In this document: in pieces, positions 36,023-44,867 of the stretch
Position numbering within the stretch: position 1 is the stretch's first letter
Layout: each line of letters opens with the position of its first letter
Source of the DNA: Rhodanobacteraceae bacterium
Lineage (GTDB): Bacteria > Pseudomonadota > Gammaproteobacteria > Xanthomonadales > Xanthomonadaceae
Reading direction: 5' to 3'
Length of the DNA: 64,000 bases
Assembly (NCBI GenBank): GCA_024233975.1
Contig: JACKOX010000007.1
Coordinates: 1-64,000, forward strand
Made by a program: the position numbers and the translations under genes
The notes under the pieces: model-generated
Seen by the model: the letters and a program-made list of their open reading frames with translations, nothing else
The model's database searches: none
Told to the model about the DNA's origin: nothing

Positions 36023-36618
36023 TCGACGGCCCGTCGTGAGGAAAACGCGTGGGCAATCGTACTGCGATCCACGTATTCCAGTTCGCCGCCAAGAGGTACA
36101 CCGTGCGCCAGTCGTGTCGGCTTCACGCCGTGTCGCCGCGCCATCTGGCTCAGGAAGTGCGCGGTGGCCTCGCCTTCCACCGTCGGGTTGGTGGCGATGA
36201 TCATTTCACTGACCTCGCCTTCCGACAGGCGATCCTCCAACTGGTCGAGACCCAGCTCTTCCGGCCCGATGCCGTCCAGCGGTGACAGGCGGCCCTGCAG
36301 CACGAAGTAGCGCCCGCGATAGCCGGTGGCCTGCTCGATGGCCAGCAGGTCCGACGGCGACTCCACCGCACAGAGCAGGCTGGCGTCGCGCGAGGCGCTG
36401 GCGCAGATCGGGCACTGCGGCTTTTCACTGAAGTCGCGACACAGCTCGCAATGGCCGATCTCGCGCATGGCGTCGTCCAGCGCCTTCGAAAGCCGCTTGC
36501 CGCCGTCACGCGCACGCTCCAGCAGGTGATAGGCCATGCGCTGCGCGGTCTTCTGCCCCACGCCGGGCAGCACGCGCAGCGACTCGATCAGCTGTTCCAG
36601 TAGCGGCGATGCGCTCAA
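36019..36618 (-). CDS. recR: Recombination mediator RecR
   Basis: 199 residues. Helix-hairpin-helix [19 protein letters not shown] at residues 14-32, zinc finger [16 protein letters not shown] (about 57-72), and Toprim domain [20 protein letters not shown], with [14 protein letters not shown]. It works with RecO (encoded at 62.6-63.4 kb) and RecF in loading RecA at gaps. Conserved dnaX-ybaB-recR order. Confidence 0.97.
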   Translation of the reverse strand: MSASPLLEQLIESLRVLPGVGQKTAQRMAYHLLERARDGGKRLSKALDDAMREIGHCELCRDFSEKPQCPICASASRDASLLCAVESPSDLLAIEQATGYRGRYFVLQGRLSPLDGIGPEELGLDQLEDRLSEGEVSEMIIATNPTVEGEATAHFLSQMARRHGVKPTRLAHGVPLGGELEYVDRSTIAHAFSSRRAVE

Positions 36619-36633
36619 ATCAATCCGCCCTGG

Positions 36634-36963
36634 TCAGAACAGGCCAGGAATCTTCATGCCCGGCGGAATCGGCAGGCCTGAGGTCACCGACGACATCTTG
36701 TCGGACGATGCCTGGTTGGCCTTGTTGACCGCATCGTTCATGGCGGCGGCGATCAGGTCTTCCAGCATCTCGATGTCGTCGCCGGCCATCGCCGGATCGA
36801 TCTGCACGCGGCGCACGTCCATGCGCGCGGTCATCGTCACCTTGACCGCGCCGCCACCGGCCTGGCCGACTACTTCAATGTTCGCCAGCTCTTCCTGGGC
36901 GCGCTGCATGTCCTGCTGCATGCGCTGCACCTGCTGCATCATGTTGCCAATCTGTCCTTTCAT
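36634..36963 (-). CDS. ybaB: YbaB/EbfC nucleoid-associated protein
   Basis: 109 residues starting [20 protein letters not shown] with the YbaB signature [21 protein letters not shown] small dimeric DNA-binding protein of unclear cellular role. It lies between dnaX and recR with 15 and 25 bp gaps, consistent with one operon. Confidence 0.96.
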   Translation of the reverse strand: MKGQIGNMMQQVQRMQQDMQRAQEELANIEVVGQAGGGAVKVTMTARMDVRRVQIDPAMAGDDIEMLEDLIAAAMNDAVNKANQASSDKMSSVTSGLPIPPGMKIPGLF

Positions 36964-36988
36964 GTCATTCCTCTAAGTCAGTCGTGAA

Positions 36989-38755
36989 TCAATTCGGTAG
37001 CGGCTTGATCGAACCCGGCGCGACCCGCGCGCCATAGTCGTTGATCAGCCCCTGCACGCCCGGATCGGCCATGAAGGCGGCCTCGGCATCCTGCTGGCGC
37101 GCATCCTGATGGGCGCGGTCACGCGCGCTGAGCGTGTCGGTGACCGCATCCGCGCGTGCCTGATCGATGCGGATCACTGGCTCGAAGCCGAGGTACGGCG
37201 TCAGGGCATCCGCCAACTGGCGCGTCATCATGTCGCCGGCCAGCATCATGTGTGAGGCCGGCATGGCCAGTTTCAACTGGCGGTCGATCAGGCTGATGAA
37301 GGTGGTGTTGCCGGCCAGCTCCCGCATCGGGCCACGCAGTTCGATGCTGGACAACAGCGCCACCCACTGCGCGTTGTCGGCAATGCCCAGGACGTGGCCG
37401 GTCGGCTTCGATGGTGCTTCCTTCTCGGCGACGGCTGCGGGTGGCTCAGGACGTAAGACCGGTTCCGTGCCGTAGGTCGGCGACGCTGGTGATGGTGCGG
37501 AACGTGCCTCGGGCATAGCCGGCCGAGGCATTTCAGGCGCCGCCACCGGGCTCTGCGCGGGCTGGGACAGCACAGGCGCTGACGGTTTCGCCTGACTTGC
37601 CGAGCTATCTGCCAGACGGCCCGCTGCCGCCGCGGCAGACGCCATGCCGGGCTTGGCCTGCGGTTCGGCCCGCGCTCCGCTGCCGTCATCCGGCAGGAAA
37701 GCCAGCATCCGCAGCATCGTCATCTCGAAACCGATGCGCGGACTTGGCGCCATGTACAGGTCGCGGTGCCCCTGTAGCGCCATCTGGTACCAGAGCTGCA
37801 CGGTTTCCGGCGGCAACGACAGCAGCGCTTCCGGCAGCGGCTCCGCCGGCGCCATGCCTTCGACCAGCTGCGCCAGCTGCGTCTGGTGCAGGCGCTCGGC
37901 CATGGCTTCCAGGGTGGCGGCGAATTCGGGCGAATAGCCGGCGTGATGTTCGATGGCCTGCATCAGGCCCGGTCCATCACCGGCGGCAACCGCAGCCAGC
38001 ATGCCGTCGACCTCGCCGCGATCCACCGTGCCCAGCATGCTGTCGACATCCGCCAGCGCGAGGCTGCCGGCGCCATAGGCAATTGCCTGGTCGAGCAGGC
38101 TCAGGCCGTCGCGCAGGCTACCGTCCGCGGCATGCGACAAACGCTGGATCGCGGCGTCCTCGAAAACAATCGATTCCGCCGACAGGATCTTGCGCATCTG
38201 GTCCGCGATCTGCTCCTCGCTCAGGCGCTTCAGGTTGAACTGCAGGCAGCGCGACAGCACTGTAACCGGCAGTTTTTCCGGGTCGGTGGTGGCCAGCAGG
38301 AACTTCACATGCTCGGGCGGCTCCTCGAGCGTCTTCAGCAGCGCGTTGAACGCCGCCTTCGACAGCATGTGCACCTCGTCGATGAGGTAGACCTTGTAGC
38401 GGCCGCACGTCGGCATGTACTGCGCGTTCTCGATCACCTCGCGCACGTCGTCCACGCCGGTATTGCTGGCCGCGTCGATCTCCAGCAGGTCGACGAAGCG
38501 CCCCGCGTCCACCGCCGTGCACACGGCGCATTCGCCACAGGGATCGGCACCGACGCCGGTTTCACAGTTCAGGCTCTTGGCGAAGATGCGCGCGATGGTG
38601 GTCTTGCCCACGCCGCGCGTGCCGGTGAACAGGTAGGCGTGATGCACGCGGCCGCTTTCCAGCGCATTGGACAGGGCGCGAACCACGTGCTCCTGGCCGA
38701 CCAGCTCGGCAAAGCGCCGCGGCCGCCACTTTCGGGCGAGTACGAGATAGGACAT
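36989..38755 (-). CDS. dnaX: DNA polymerase III subunits gamma/tau
   Basis: 588 residues from MSYLVLARKWRPRRFAELVG. Walker A GTRGVGKTTIARIFAKSLNC, zinc-binding Cys set (CETGVGADPCGECAVC), DEVHMLSKAAFNALLKTLEE for Walker B, and the sensor TVLSRCLQFNLK. A Pro/Ala/Ser-rich linker (about 375-460) precedes the tau C-terminal domain (about 465-585). I saw no clear A-rich slippery site for gamma production. An in-frame Met 9 codons upstream was not used. It is oriented away from the SRP RNA's 3' end, on the same strand. Confidence 0.96.
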   Translation of the reverse strand: MSYLVLARKWRPRRFAELVGQEHVVRALSNALESGRVHHAYLFTGTRGVGKTTIARIFAKSLNCETGVGADPCGECAVCTAVDAGRFVDLLEIDAASNTGVDDVREVIENAQYMPTCGRYKVYLIDEVHMLSKAAFNALLKTLEEPPEHVKFLLATTDPEKLPVTVLSRCLQFNLKRLSEEQIADQMRKILSAESIVFEDAAIQRLSHAADGSLRDGLSLLDQAIAYGAGSLALADVDSMLGTVDRGEVDGMLAAVAAGDGPGLMQAIEHHAGYSPEFAATLEAMAERLHQTQLAQLVEGMAPAEPLPEALLSLPPETVQLWYQMALQGHRDLYMAPSPRIGFEMTMLRMLAFLPDDGSGARAEPQAKPGMASAAAAAGRLADSSASQAKPSAPVLSQPAQSPVAAPEMPRPAMPEARSAPSPASPTYGTEPVLRPEPPAAVAEKEAPSKPTGHVLGIADNAQWVALLSSIELRGPMRELAGNTTFISLIDRQLKLAMPASHMMLAGDMMTRQLADALTPYLGFEPVIRIDQARADAVTDTLSARDRAHQDARQQDAEAAFMADPGVQGLINDYGARVAPGSIKPLPN

Positions 38756-38959
38756 GCGACTCCAGAGGTCTGCAGCAAACATCGGACTCCATCCCGCGGA
38801 CGGGACAGACTGCCGATTGTGCCAAGTTGCCGCCGGCCGACCAAGGCCGGAACCACACCGGGCATGAACGCAAAACCAACGCGAAGCCGCACAATCAAGC
38901 CCGGATGAGCTGAAAACAAGCCGATGTGGCGCCCCTACCGGGGGACAGAAAGGCGGCGG

Positions 38960-39056
<97 letters not shown>

Positions 39057-39254
39057 GAGGGCCACCATGGAACTGGCCGCGGGCGGCAATGCCGCGCGGG
39101 GCGGGGATTATACACATCGCATCCCCAAAGATGTGTGGTCGCCGGTCTCAGGCAATCTGCAAGAAATCTCCTAGTTGACTGCAAACCCACTGCAATCCGG
39201 TCGGCTAGCTTGAAGTCATCCGGCGCAGATCGCGTTGCACAACAGGATCGATCC

Positions 39255-40847
39255 ATGGCCTCCTTCCCGCCTTCAACGCAGAACAATCCGAATCGGCTAC
39301 TCGTTGGTCGCCGCCGGATGCTTGGACTCCTCGGGGCATCCGGCATCGGCATGGCGACGAGCGCCCTTGGTGGTCTGGCAGGCACAGGCGCCACCAAGTC
39401 TGGGAAAAGTCTCGGGACGGTCAACCAGCGTGGCCTCACCGGCATCTGGTACAACCCGGCAACCAGTGGCCAAGGGCTGCTTTTCGAAGCATTCCCCGAC
39501 TTGCTTGGCGAAGGCATTGGCCTGATTCTCGGCGGCTGGTTCACTTTCGACACTAGCGCCGGCGGCGTGGAAGCACAGCGCTGGTTCAGTTTGTCGGGCG
39601 AACTGCTCGACGGAAAAAATGCCAGCGCCGTCACCATCTATCGGAACGTCGGCGGACGCTTCGACGAACCACCGATTACCTTCGGCCAAGCCGTTGGCTC
39701 AGGATCCATCCAGTTTGACGACTGCGACACCGCGCGCTTTGACTACAACCTCGATGATGGGCAAAGCGGCAGCATTCCGCTGGTTCGAATAACGAGCAAT
39801 CTCACCTGCAGCAGCGACGGAACCAGCGTGGGAAGCGCTGATGCGGGCTATTCGGGTGCCTGGTACGACCCCAACACGTCAGGGCAAGGCTTCCTGGTCG
39901 AACTCAATCCGGCGTCTGAAATTGCCTTCCTGAGCTGGTACACCTACGCACCTGACGCAGCGAGCGACGCCGGCCCCGAGACACAGCGCTGGTTCACCGG
40001 ACAGGCGGCTTTCGCCTCTGGCGAGCGGGACATCACCTTTACGCTCTACCAGACCACCGGCGGCGTCTTCGATGCCGAAGATCCGGTGGCAACCGTGGCC
40101 GTGGGCAGCGCCGTGCTCAGCTTTGGCAGCTGCACGACGGCCAGTTTCAACTACCAGTTCTCGCTGGGCGAGATGGCCGGTCGAAGCGGCACGATCCACT
40201 TGGGGCGCGCGACCGCAGCGCCCGGCGAATGCGTCTTCGGCGGCAGCTGCGCGCTGATTCCCAGCGAAACCGAGGGGCCCTACCCGCTGTCCAGTGTTCT
40301 GTCCAACCCGGCCATGGTCCGATCCGACATCACTGAAGACCGTACCGGCATCCCGCTGATGCTGGTGCTGAAACTGGTGGACATCAACAACAATTGCCAG
40401 CCGATCCCGGATGCCGGGGTCTATGTCTGGCACTGCGACAAGGATGGCGTGTATTCCGGTTATTCCAACCAAACGGGTGGCGTCAACGCCACGGGCAAGA
40501 CCTTCCTGCGCGGCATCCAGTACAGCGATGCCAACGGCCAGGTGGTCTTTGGAACGGTCTATCCCGGCTGGTACAACGGGCGCATCACTCACATCCACTT
40601 CCAGGTGTACCTGGGCAGCCTGACCGGCAGCCGCGCCACTGCTACGTCACAGATTGCATTCCCGCTGGATGTCACATCCGCGGTGTATTCCACCACGCTG
40701 TACGCAACGCGAGGACAGAACACCTCCGTTACCAGCTTCGCGGCCGACGGCATCTTCCGTGACGGCGTGAGCTACCAGCTGGCCAACGTCGCCGGCAGCA
40801 GTACGGCAGGCTATGTCGCCACCCTGGTCGTGGGCATCGCCGGTTGA
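39255..40847 (+). CDS. Tat-exported protein: two tandem repeats plus intradiol-dioxygenase-like domain
   Basis: 530 residues from the ATG at 39255. A Tat-type signal (GRRRMLGLLG, then GASGIGMATSALGGLAG) occupies residues 18-45. Two repeats follow: residues about 58-195 (LTGIWYNPATSGQGLLFEAF) and about 197-325 (YSGAWYDPNTSGQGFLVELN), each ending near a W(F)T/S-containing block and a Cys-containing strand. Residues about 333-530 resemble intradiol ring-cleavage dioxygenases: PSETEGPYPL, GVYVWHCDKDGVYSGY, VFGTVYPGWYNGRITHIHFQ. Candidate Fe ligands are two Tyr (about 418 and 454) and the HxH. Extracellular members of this lineage often act on aromatic or lignin-like substrates; the true substrate is unknown. 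The upstream start (39135) would add a non-signal segment and was not used. Confidence 0.75.
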   Translation: MASFPPSTQNNPNRLLVGRRRMLGLLGASGIGMATSALGGLAGTGATKSGKSLGTVNQRGLTGIWYNPATSGQGLLFEAFPDLLGEGIGLILGGWFTFDTSAGGVEAQRWFSLSGELLDGKNASAVTIYRNVGGRFDEPPITFGQAVGSGSIQFDDCDTARFDYNLDDGQSGSIPLVRITSNLTCSSDGTSVGSADAGYSGAWYDPNTSGQGFLVELNPASEIAFLSWYTYAPDAASDAGPETQRWFTGQAAFASGERDITFTLYQTTGGVFDAEDPVATVAVGSAVLSFGSCTTASFNYQFSLGEMAGRSGTIHLGRATAAPGECVFGGSCALIPSETEGPYPLSSVLSNPAMVRSDITEDRTGIPLMLVLKLVDINNNCQPIPDAGVYVWHCDKDGVYSGYSNQTGGVNATGKTFLRGIQYSDANGQVVFGTVYPGWYNGRITHIHFQVYLGSLTGSRATATSQIAFPLDVTSAVYSTTLYATRGQNTSVTSFAADGIFRDGVSYQLANVAGSSTAGYVATLVVGIAG

Positions 40848-40889
40848 CGGCGGCCCTTCCGGCCAGGACATCAGCATCCGCTTCCGAGG

Positions 40890-42416
40890 ATGACGCAACA
40901 CGCGCCGGACGGCACAATTGCTGTGCCTTCGCCATCGATCACCGCCAACACCATGAGTCTGTGGTTGCGCCTGTTCCTCGCGTTCGGACTGTTCTGCCTG
41001 GCGGGTCTCGGCGGACTGTTGGGGTGGCAGCAACACACATTCTCCGACGGATTCCTGAACTATCTCGACTCGGTCAGCCAGAAGCAGGCGCAACGTGCAG
41101 CCCTCCGCCTGGCAACTGAATACACGAAGACCGGTAGCTGGAAGGCGCTTCGCGCTGAGCCTGGACGCATGGGTCGACTTGTGGATGACGATACGGCCCT
41201 GCAACCTGCCTCCATACCAACGGAGTCGCCTGCCAATACGCCAGGCGACGGCGCACCGCGCGGCGCGCCAGGATACGGGCCACCACGCGTGCCACCCGCC
41301 CGCGGGCTATCCACGTCCGTAGCGCTGGGGATGCGGCTTCGCCTCAGCGATATTGACCACCGGTATGTCGCCGGCAATACCGATCCAACGCCCAGCCGCC
41401 TGCCGGTGGTACCCGTCGTGGTGAATGGACAGCAGGTTGGTCAACTCGAGATAAGCCCGCTGCCACCAGCCGATGGGTCGCTGGAAGCAGAGTTCGCCGC
41501 CGGGCAATGGCGCAGCATCGGCGTCGCGGGCGCGGTTGCCGCGGCGCTGTCGCTACTGTTCGCCTTCGGGCTGGCACGAGGCGTCGTTCGGCCTGTGAGA
41601 GCACTCTCGCTGGGCACGCGCGCACTGGCCGGCGGCGACTACTCCAGACAGATTGCGGTCACCGGCAACGACGAGATCGCCTCACTCGCCGGGGATTTCA
41701 ATGCGTTGGCCCATGCGCTGGCGCAGCACCGCGAGGCAAGGCGACGCTGGGGCCAGGACCTTGCGCATGAGCTGCGTACACCGCTAACCGTCATACAGGC
41801 CGAACTGCAAATGCTCGCCGATGGCGTTCGACCCATATCAACTCAGGCGCTGCAGGCATTGCTTGGCGAATGCGAGCGTCTTGGCGGGCTGATTGGCGAC
41901 CTCAATCAGCTGGAACTGGCCGATGCGGCAGCGCTGGAATACCGGTTTGTTGCCTGTGACCTCGGCGAACTGCTGTCCGAAAGGCTGGCCGCACATCGCG
42001 GAAGTCTGCAGGCTGCCGGGCTTGCGCTGGACGTACGGGGCCTGGATCAATCGGTGACTGTTCGTGCCGACCCGCAGCGCTTGGCACAGCTGATCGACAA
42101 CCTGCTGAGCAACGCGCACCGCTATACCGACGCCCCTGGCCGGGTCGTCGTCTCCCTGTCGCAGCAGGATCGACAAACTGAGCTTCGCGTCGAAAACAGT
42201 GGCCCAGGTGTCTCCGACCAGGATCTGCCGCTCCTGTTCGACCGCCTCTATCGCGTGGAAGGCTCACGCAATCGCGCCGGCGGCGGCAGCGGGCTTGGAC
42301 TGGCTATCTGCCTGGCCGTCGCCAGGGCCCATGGAGCGGAGCTTGAGGCCCTGCACGCCGAACTTGGCGGACTCAGCATTCGTCTGCGCATGCCGCTTTG
42401 GGAGGGTGTCGGATGA
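40890..42416 (+). CDS. BaeS-like sensor histidine kinase
   Basis: About 508 residues. TM1 (LWLRLFLAFGLFCLAGLGGLLG) and TM2 (GVAGAVAAALSLLFAFGLARG) flank a roughly 150-residue periplasmic sensor containing a Gly/Pro-rich loop (GDGAPRGAPGYGPPRVPPAR). HAMP follows, then HisKA with phospho-His in GQDLAHELRTPLTVIQAE, and HATPase_c (NLLSNAHRYTDAPGRVVV, GGGSGLGLAICLAVAR). Either the ATG at 40890 or the one at 40953 (MSLWLRL) could be the start. Its stop overlaps the regulator gene. Confidence 0.88.
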   Translation: MTQHAPDGTIAVPSPSITANTMSLWLRLFLAFGLFCLAGLGGLLGWQQHTFSDGFLNYLDSVSQKQAQRAALRLATEYTKTGSWKALRAEPGRMGRLVDDDTALQPASIPTESPANTPGDGAPRGAPGYGPPRVPPARGLSTSVALGMRLRLSDIDHRYVAGNTDPTPSRLPVVPVVVNGQQVGQLEISPLPPADGSLEAEFAAGQWRSIGVAGAVAAALSLLFAFGLARGVVRPVRALSLGTRALAGGDYSRQIAVTGNDEIASLAGDFNALAHALAQHREARRRWGQDLAHELRTPLTVIQAELQMLADGVRPISTQALQALLGECERLGGLIGDLNQLELADAAALEYRFVACDLGELLSERLAAHRGSLQAAGLALDVRGLDQSVTVRADPQRLAQLIDNLLSNAHRYTDAPGRVVVSLSQQDRQTELRVENSGPGVSDQDLPLLFDRLYRVEGSRNRAGGGSGLGLAICLAVARAHGAELEALHAELGGLSIRLRMPLWEGVG

Positions 42417-43078
42417 GGTCGCAGGTACTGGTCGTTGAAGACGAGCCCCGCATTGCCACCGCCCTTCGCGACTACCTTGAAGCCAGTGAGTTCGAGGTCA
42501 CTGTGCTGGATCGCGGCGATCTCGTCACGGACTGGCTGCGACTGAACCATGCGGATGCCGTGCTGCTGGACGTGATGCTGCCCGGGATCGATGGTCTCAC
42601 CCTGTGCCGCGAAATCCGCCGCGCTAGCGAGATTCCCATCCTGATGCTCACCGCAAGGGTCGAGGATGTCGATCGCCTTCTTGGGCTTGAGCTCGGTGCC
42701 GACGACTATATCTGCAAGCCGTTCAACCTTCGTGAAGTGGTTCTTCGACTACGCGCCGTATTGCGACGATTCCACGCTACCGCAACGTCGGGCGACCTGC
42801 TGCCATTTGAACTCGACACGGATCGGCTGGAGGTTGTGCACGACGGGCGAAAGCTGGCGCTGACCCCGGTCGAAACCCGGCTGCTGGCCAAACTTTGTGA
42901 GCGCCCCGGCAAAATATACTCACGCTCGCAGTTGCAGGACGCGGCCTACGACGACCACCGCGTCGTCAACGATCGCACCGTTGACAGTCATGTACGCAAC
43001 TTGCGGCGCAAGCTGGAATCCTTCGGGCTTGATCCGATTGCCTCGGTTTATGGCGTGGGCTTTCGCTTGCAGCTGTGA
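42413..43078 (+). CDS. OmpR-family response regulator (BaeR-like)
   Basis: 221 residues from ATG 42413, which forms ATGA with the kinase stop. Receiver: VLVVEDEPRIATALRDYLE (acidic pocket), phospho-Asp in DAVLLDVMLPGIDGLTLC (about residue 51), Lys in DDYICKPFNLREVVLRL. Winged-helix DNA-binding domain ends LRRKLESFGLDPIASVYGVG. It is the partner of the kinase just upstream. Its 3' end overlaps the convergent small gene by about 31 bp. Confidence 0.94.
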   Translation: MRSQVLVVEDEPRIATALRDYLEASEFEVTVLDRGDLVTDWLRLNHADAVLLDVMLPGIDGLTLCREIRRASEIPILMLTARVEDVDRLLGLELGADDYICKPFNLREVVLRLRAVLRRFHATATSGDLLPFELDTDRLEVVHDGRKLALTPVETRLLAKLCERPGKIYSRSQLQDAAYDDHRVVNDRTVDSHVRNLRRKLESFGLDPIASVYGVGFRLQL

Positions 43079-43353
43079 GTTGCCGAACCAATCAGGTTCT
43101 TCAGCCCGATCAGGACGTAGGCAACGCCTTTCCAGAAACGAGAGCGCGTGCAAACGATGTGCACGTGCGCCAGCGGCTTGCGCGCCAGCATCGCCCCGTT
43201 GTGGATCAGCGTGTACCGGTCGGGATGACCCGCAGCGCGCAGCGCCAGACCCGGCGCAACGCGAATGGCTTCGAGCAACAGTTCAGCGCTGCCCTGGGTA
43301 CTTTTCTCATCGAGCAGGACGAAATGATTGAAGGGCCGCCGCCGTCGGTGCAT
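43048..43353 (-). CDS. Small conserved-looking protein coupled to the HD gene
   Basis: About 101 residues from the ATG that forms TGATG with the HD-gene stop (an ATG 9 nt further upstream is also open). The sequence is compact and protein-like (FNHFVLLDEKSTQGSAELLL, AGHPDRYTLIHNGAMLA, AHVHIVCTRSRFWKGVAYV) with a basic C-terminus. HVHI faintly recalls HIT proteins, but the triad is not complete. I do not recognise the family. The coupling and frame suggest a real gene of the HD unit; its 3' end overlaps the response-regulator gene tail to tail. Confidence 0.5.
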   Translation of the reverse strand: MHRRRRPFNHFVLLDEKSTQGSAELLLEAIRVAPGLALRAAGHPDRYTLIHNGAMLARKPLAHVHIVCTRSRFWKGVAYVLIGLKNLIGSATHSCKRKPTP

Positions 43354-43991
43354 CAATTGCATGTGACAACCCCGCAAGCGTCGTTCTGCAGTTCATTCGA
43401 GAGGTTCCGACGGGCATTGGCCTCCAGGCGTTGCGTGAAATCAGGCGTCAGGAAAATTCGATCACGCGACAGGCATCCGCGGACAAATCGCTTCCGCCCC
43501 ATGCGATAAAGTACGTCTGGTACGCGCCGATACTCGTCGCGAATCTGGCAGAGATAGCAACCGTATTTCTCGCCAGAAGCGCCCAGTATCGACATGTCGG
43601 CGTCCAATAGCGGCCAAAGGGCCGGATCGTCGCTTTCATGACTTGCCGTTGCCAGAATGGCGGCGGCGACAAACCCTGCATCCAACGCACTGGCACCGAG
43701 ATGCGGCAACTCAACGCTCGCGAGCATCGCGCTGCGCGCTTCATTGTCCTGACGACCTGGGCAATAGACGGCATCGTGATACCAGGCAGCAATTTGCAAC
43801 CGAGGATCCGCGCCGACTGCTTCGAGCCCAGCCAGTACCTCACACAGGTGCCGCTGTGTGTGGAACCGCCGGTGCGGTTCCCCGTAGCGATCCAGCAACG
43901 CCCTTGCTGTTTCAGGCGACGAACGCCAGCCCAGCCTACCGACTACACGCTCCCAGCTTGCCAGCAACCCCTCGATATCTTGCGTTCGCAT
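43353..43991 (-). CDS. HD-domain phosphohydrolase-like protein (PIRSF035170 type)
   Basis: 212 residues from ATG 43991 with GGTGA 5 nt upstream. Metal-binding motif candidates: HTQRHLCEVLAGLE (His) and AAWYHDAVYCPGRQDNEARS (HD), with ASHESDDPALWPLLDADMS (Asp). This matches the small HD family often mislabelled NMDA receptor subunit in databases. The substrate is unknown. An upstream in-frame Met at 44045 would put the palindromic operator inside the gene, so it was not used. Divergent from tetR across about 92 bp. Confidence 0.75.
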   Translation of the reverse strand: MRTQDIEGLLASWERVVGRLGWRSSPETARALLDRYGEPHRRFHTQRHLCEVLAGLEAVGADPRLQIAAWYHDAVYCPGRQDNEARSAMLASVELPHLGASALDAGFVAAAILATASHESDDPALWPLLDADMSILGASGEKYGCYLCQIRDEYRRVPDVLYRMGRKRFVRGCLSRDRIFLTPDFTQRLEANARRNLSNELQNDACGVVTCN

Positions 43992-44002
43992 GCGATCACC
44001 AT

Positions 44003-44025
44003 TTATTTGGTCGTATAACCAATAA
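44003..44025. promoter_or_regulatory. Palindromic operator candidate upstream of the HD gene
   Basis: A 23-bp imperfect inverted repeat with arms TTATTTGGT and ACCAATAA lies 12-34 bp upstream of the HD gene. It shares the half-site TATTGGTT with the second palindrome beside tetR, so both are probably bound by the TetR protein. Confidence 0.6.
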
Positions 44026-44060
44026 TTGAAATCTAGCGCGAACAACAGCGCCGTGCAATA

Positions 44061-44084
44061 TTTATTGAACGCTCAACCAATAAA
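44061..44084. promoter_or_regulatory. Palindromic operator candidate upstream of tetR
   Basis: A 24-bp inverted repeat (TTTATTGAAC / complement of TTTATTGGTT) abuts the TetR start codon. It would allow autorepression, and with the first site 36 bp away could give co-regulation of the divergent genes. Confidence 0.6.
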
Positions 44085-44671
44085 TGATCATGGGACGAAA
44101 GCCAAACACCGAACAACGACGTGGACAGATCGTCGAGGCGCTACGCGCCGAGATGGCGGAAATCGGGTACGAGCGTGCCAGCATCAAGTCCATCGCTGCC
44201 CGGGCAGGCTTGGCTCCTGGACTTCTCCACTACCACTTCCCCAGCAAGGAAGCGATCCTTCTTGAGCTGGTCGAAGCGCTGATTTGTCAGGCTGACAACC
44301 GCTACGAGGAGCTGGCATCGCCTCAGGCGACGCCCGTCGAACTCCTCGGGACCTTCGTGAAGGCCAGAGTCGGTCTCGGAGGCAAGCCTGAAGACGAACA
44401 GGTACGAACCTGGGTCAACCTCATGGCGGAAGCAGTCAACCAGGATGTCGTCAAAGAACGGGTCGCAGCGTGGTTATCAGGAAGTCTGGAAGAGCTGGCC
44501 GCAAACTTCCGCGCCGCGAACGTCAAACATCCCGAGGCGAAGGCTGCCATGCTGGTATCGATGATTCTTGGCGCGTTTCAGCTGCATGCGCTGTCTGTCG
44601 AAGGCGTTCCGCGTGGCTATGCAGCTGAGGAGATTGGGGGCTGGCTACGGCAGGTATGCGCCACTGGATAA
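44084..44671 (+). CDS. TetR-family transcriptional regulator
   Basis: 195 residues. N-terminal HTH: RRGQIVEALRAEMAEIGYER, then SIKSIAARAGLAPGLLHYHF, PSKEAILLELVEAL. The C-terminal ligand domain looks like the BetI/RutR-like group. An alternative start two codons on (44090, MGRKPN) is equally possible. Likely controls itself and the divergent HD-domain gene through the two palindromes. Confidence 0.9.
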   Translation: MIMGRKPNTEQRRGQIVEALRAEMAEIGYERASIKSIAARAGLAPGLLHYHFPSKEAILLELVEALICQADNRYEELASPQATPVELLGTFVKARVGLGGKPEDEQVRTWVNLMAEAVNQDVVKERVAAWLSGSLEELAANFRAANVKHPEAKAAMLVSMILGAFQLHALSVEGVPRGYAAEEIGGWLRQVCATG

Positions 44672-44697
44672 AAGAGATATCGCCGCCGAGGGATTGA

Positions 44698-44752
44698 TGG
44701 CGCACTTCCTTGTGCGCCACCCGCTTCGCGGGCGGACATTCGTCCGTCCAAA
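44698..44752. repeat. Cluster of short GC-rich hairpins after tetR
   Basis: GGCGCAC-TTCCTT-GTGCGCC (44699-44718), CCCGC-TTC-GCGGG and GGAC-ATTC-GTCC follow one another. They look like REP-type or terminator-like hairpins for tetR, though no U-tract is present. Confidence 0.45.
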
Positions 44753-44799
44753 TCAGCTTTCCTGCCGATTTGTCGAACCATCGTGTTCAAACCAAGACA

Positions 44800-44867
44800 T
44801 CTCTCTCCGCCAGATACAAGAAAGGCCACCCGATCGGGTGGCCTTTCTTGTATCTGGCGGAGAGAGA
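44800..44867. repeat. Perfect 68-bp palindrome containing the 3' end of tRNA-Ser
   Basis: Two uninterrupted 34-nt arms (44800-44833 and 44834-44867) are exact reverse complements, with centre CCCGATCGGG. The right arm includes the CCA and the last 10 nt of the tRNA-Ser acceptor/T region; the left arm is an inverted copy. The inner part AAAGGCCACCCGATCGGGTG also forms a strong hairpin followed by TTTCTT that could act as a terminator in both directions. Confidence 0.85.

Noticed and set aside
36989..38755. Programmed frameshift for the gamma form of DnaX
   Set aside because: No A AAA AAG-type heptamer with a downstream hairpin was seen in the linker region; gamma may arise differently or not at all.
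43075..43509. Plus-strand frame after the response regulator
   Set aside because: Antisense to the TGATG-coupled small gene and the HD gene; the minus-strand reading is far more protein-like.
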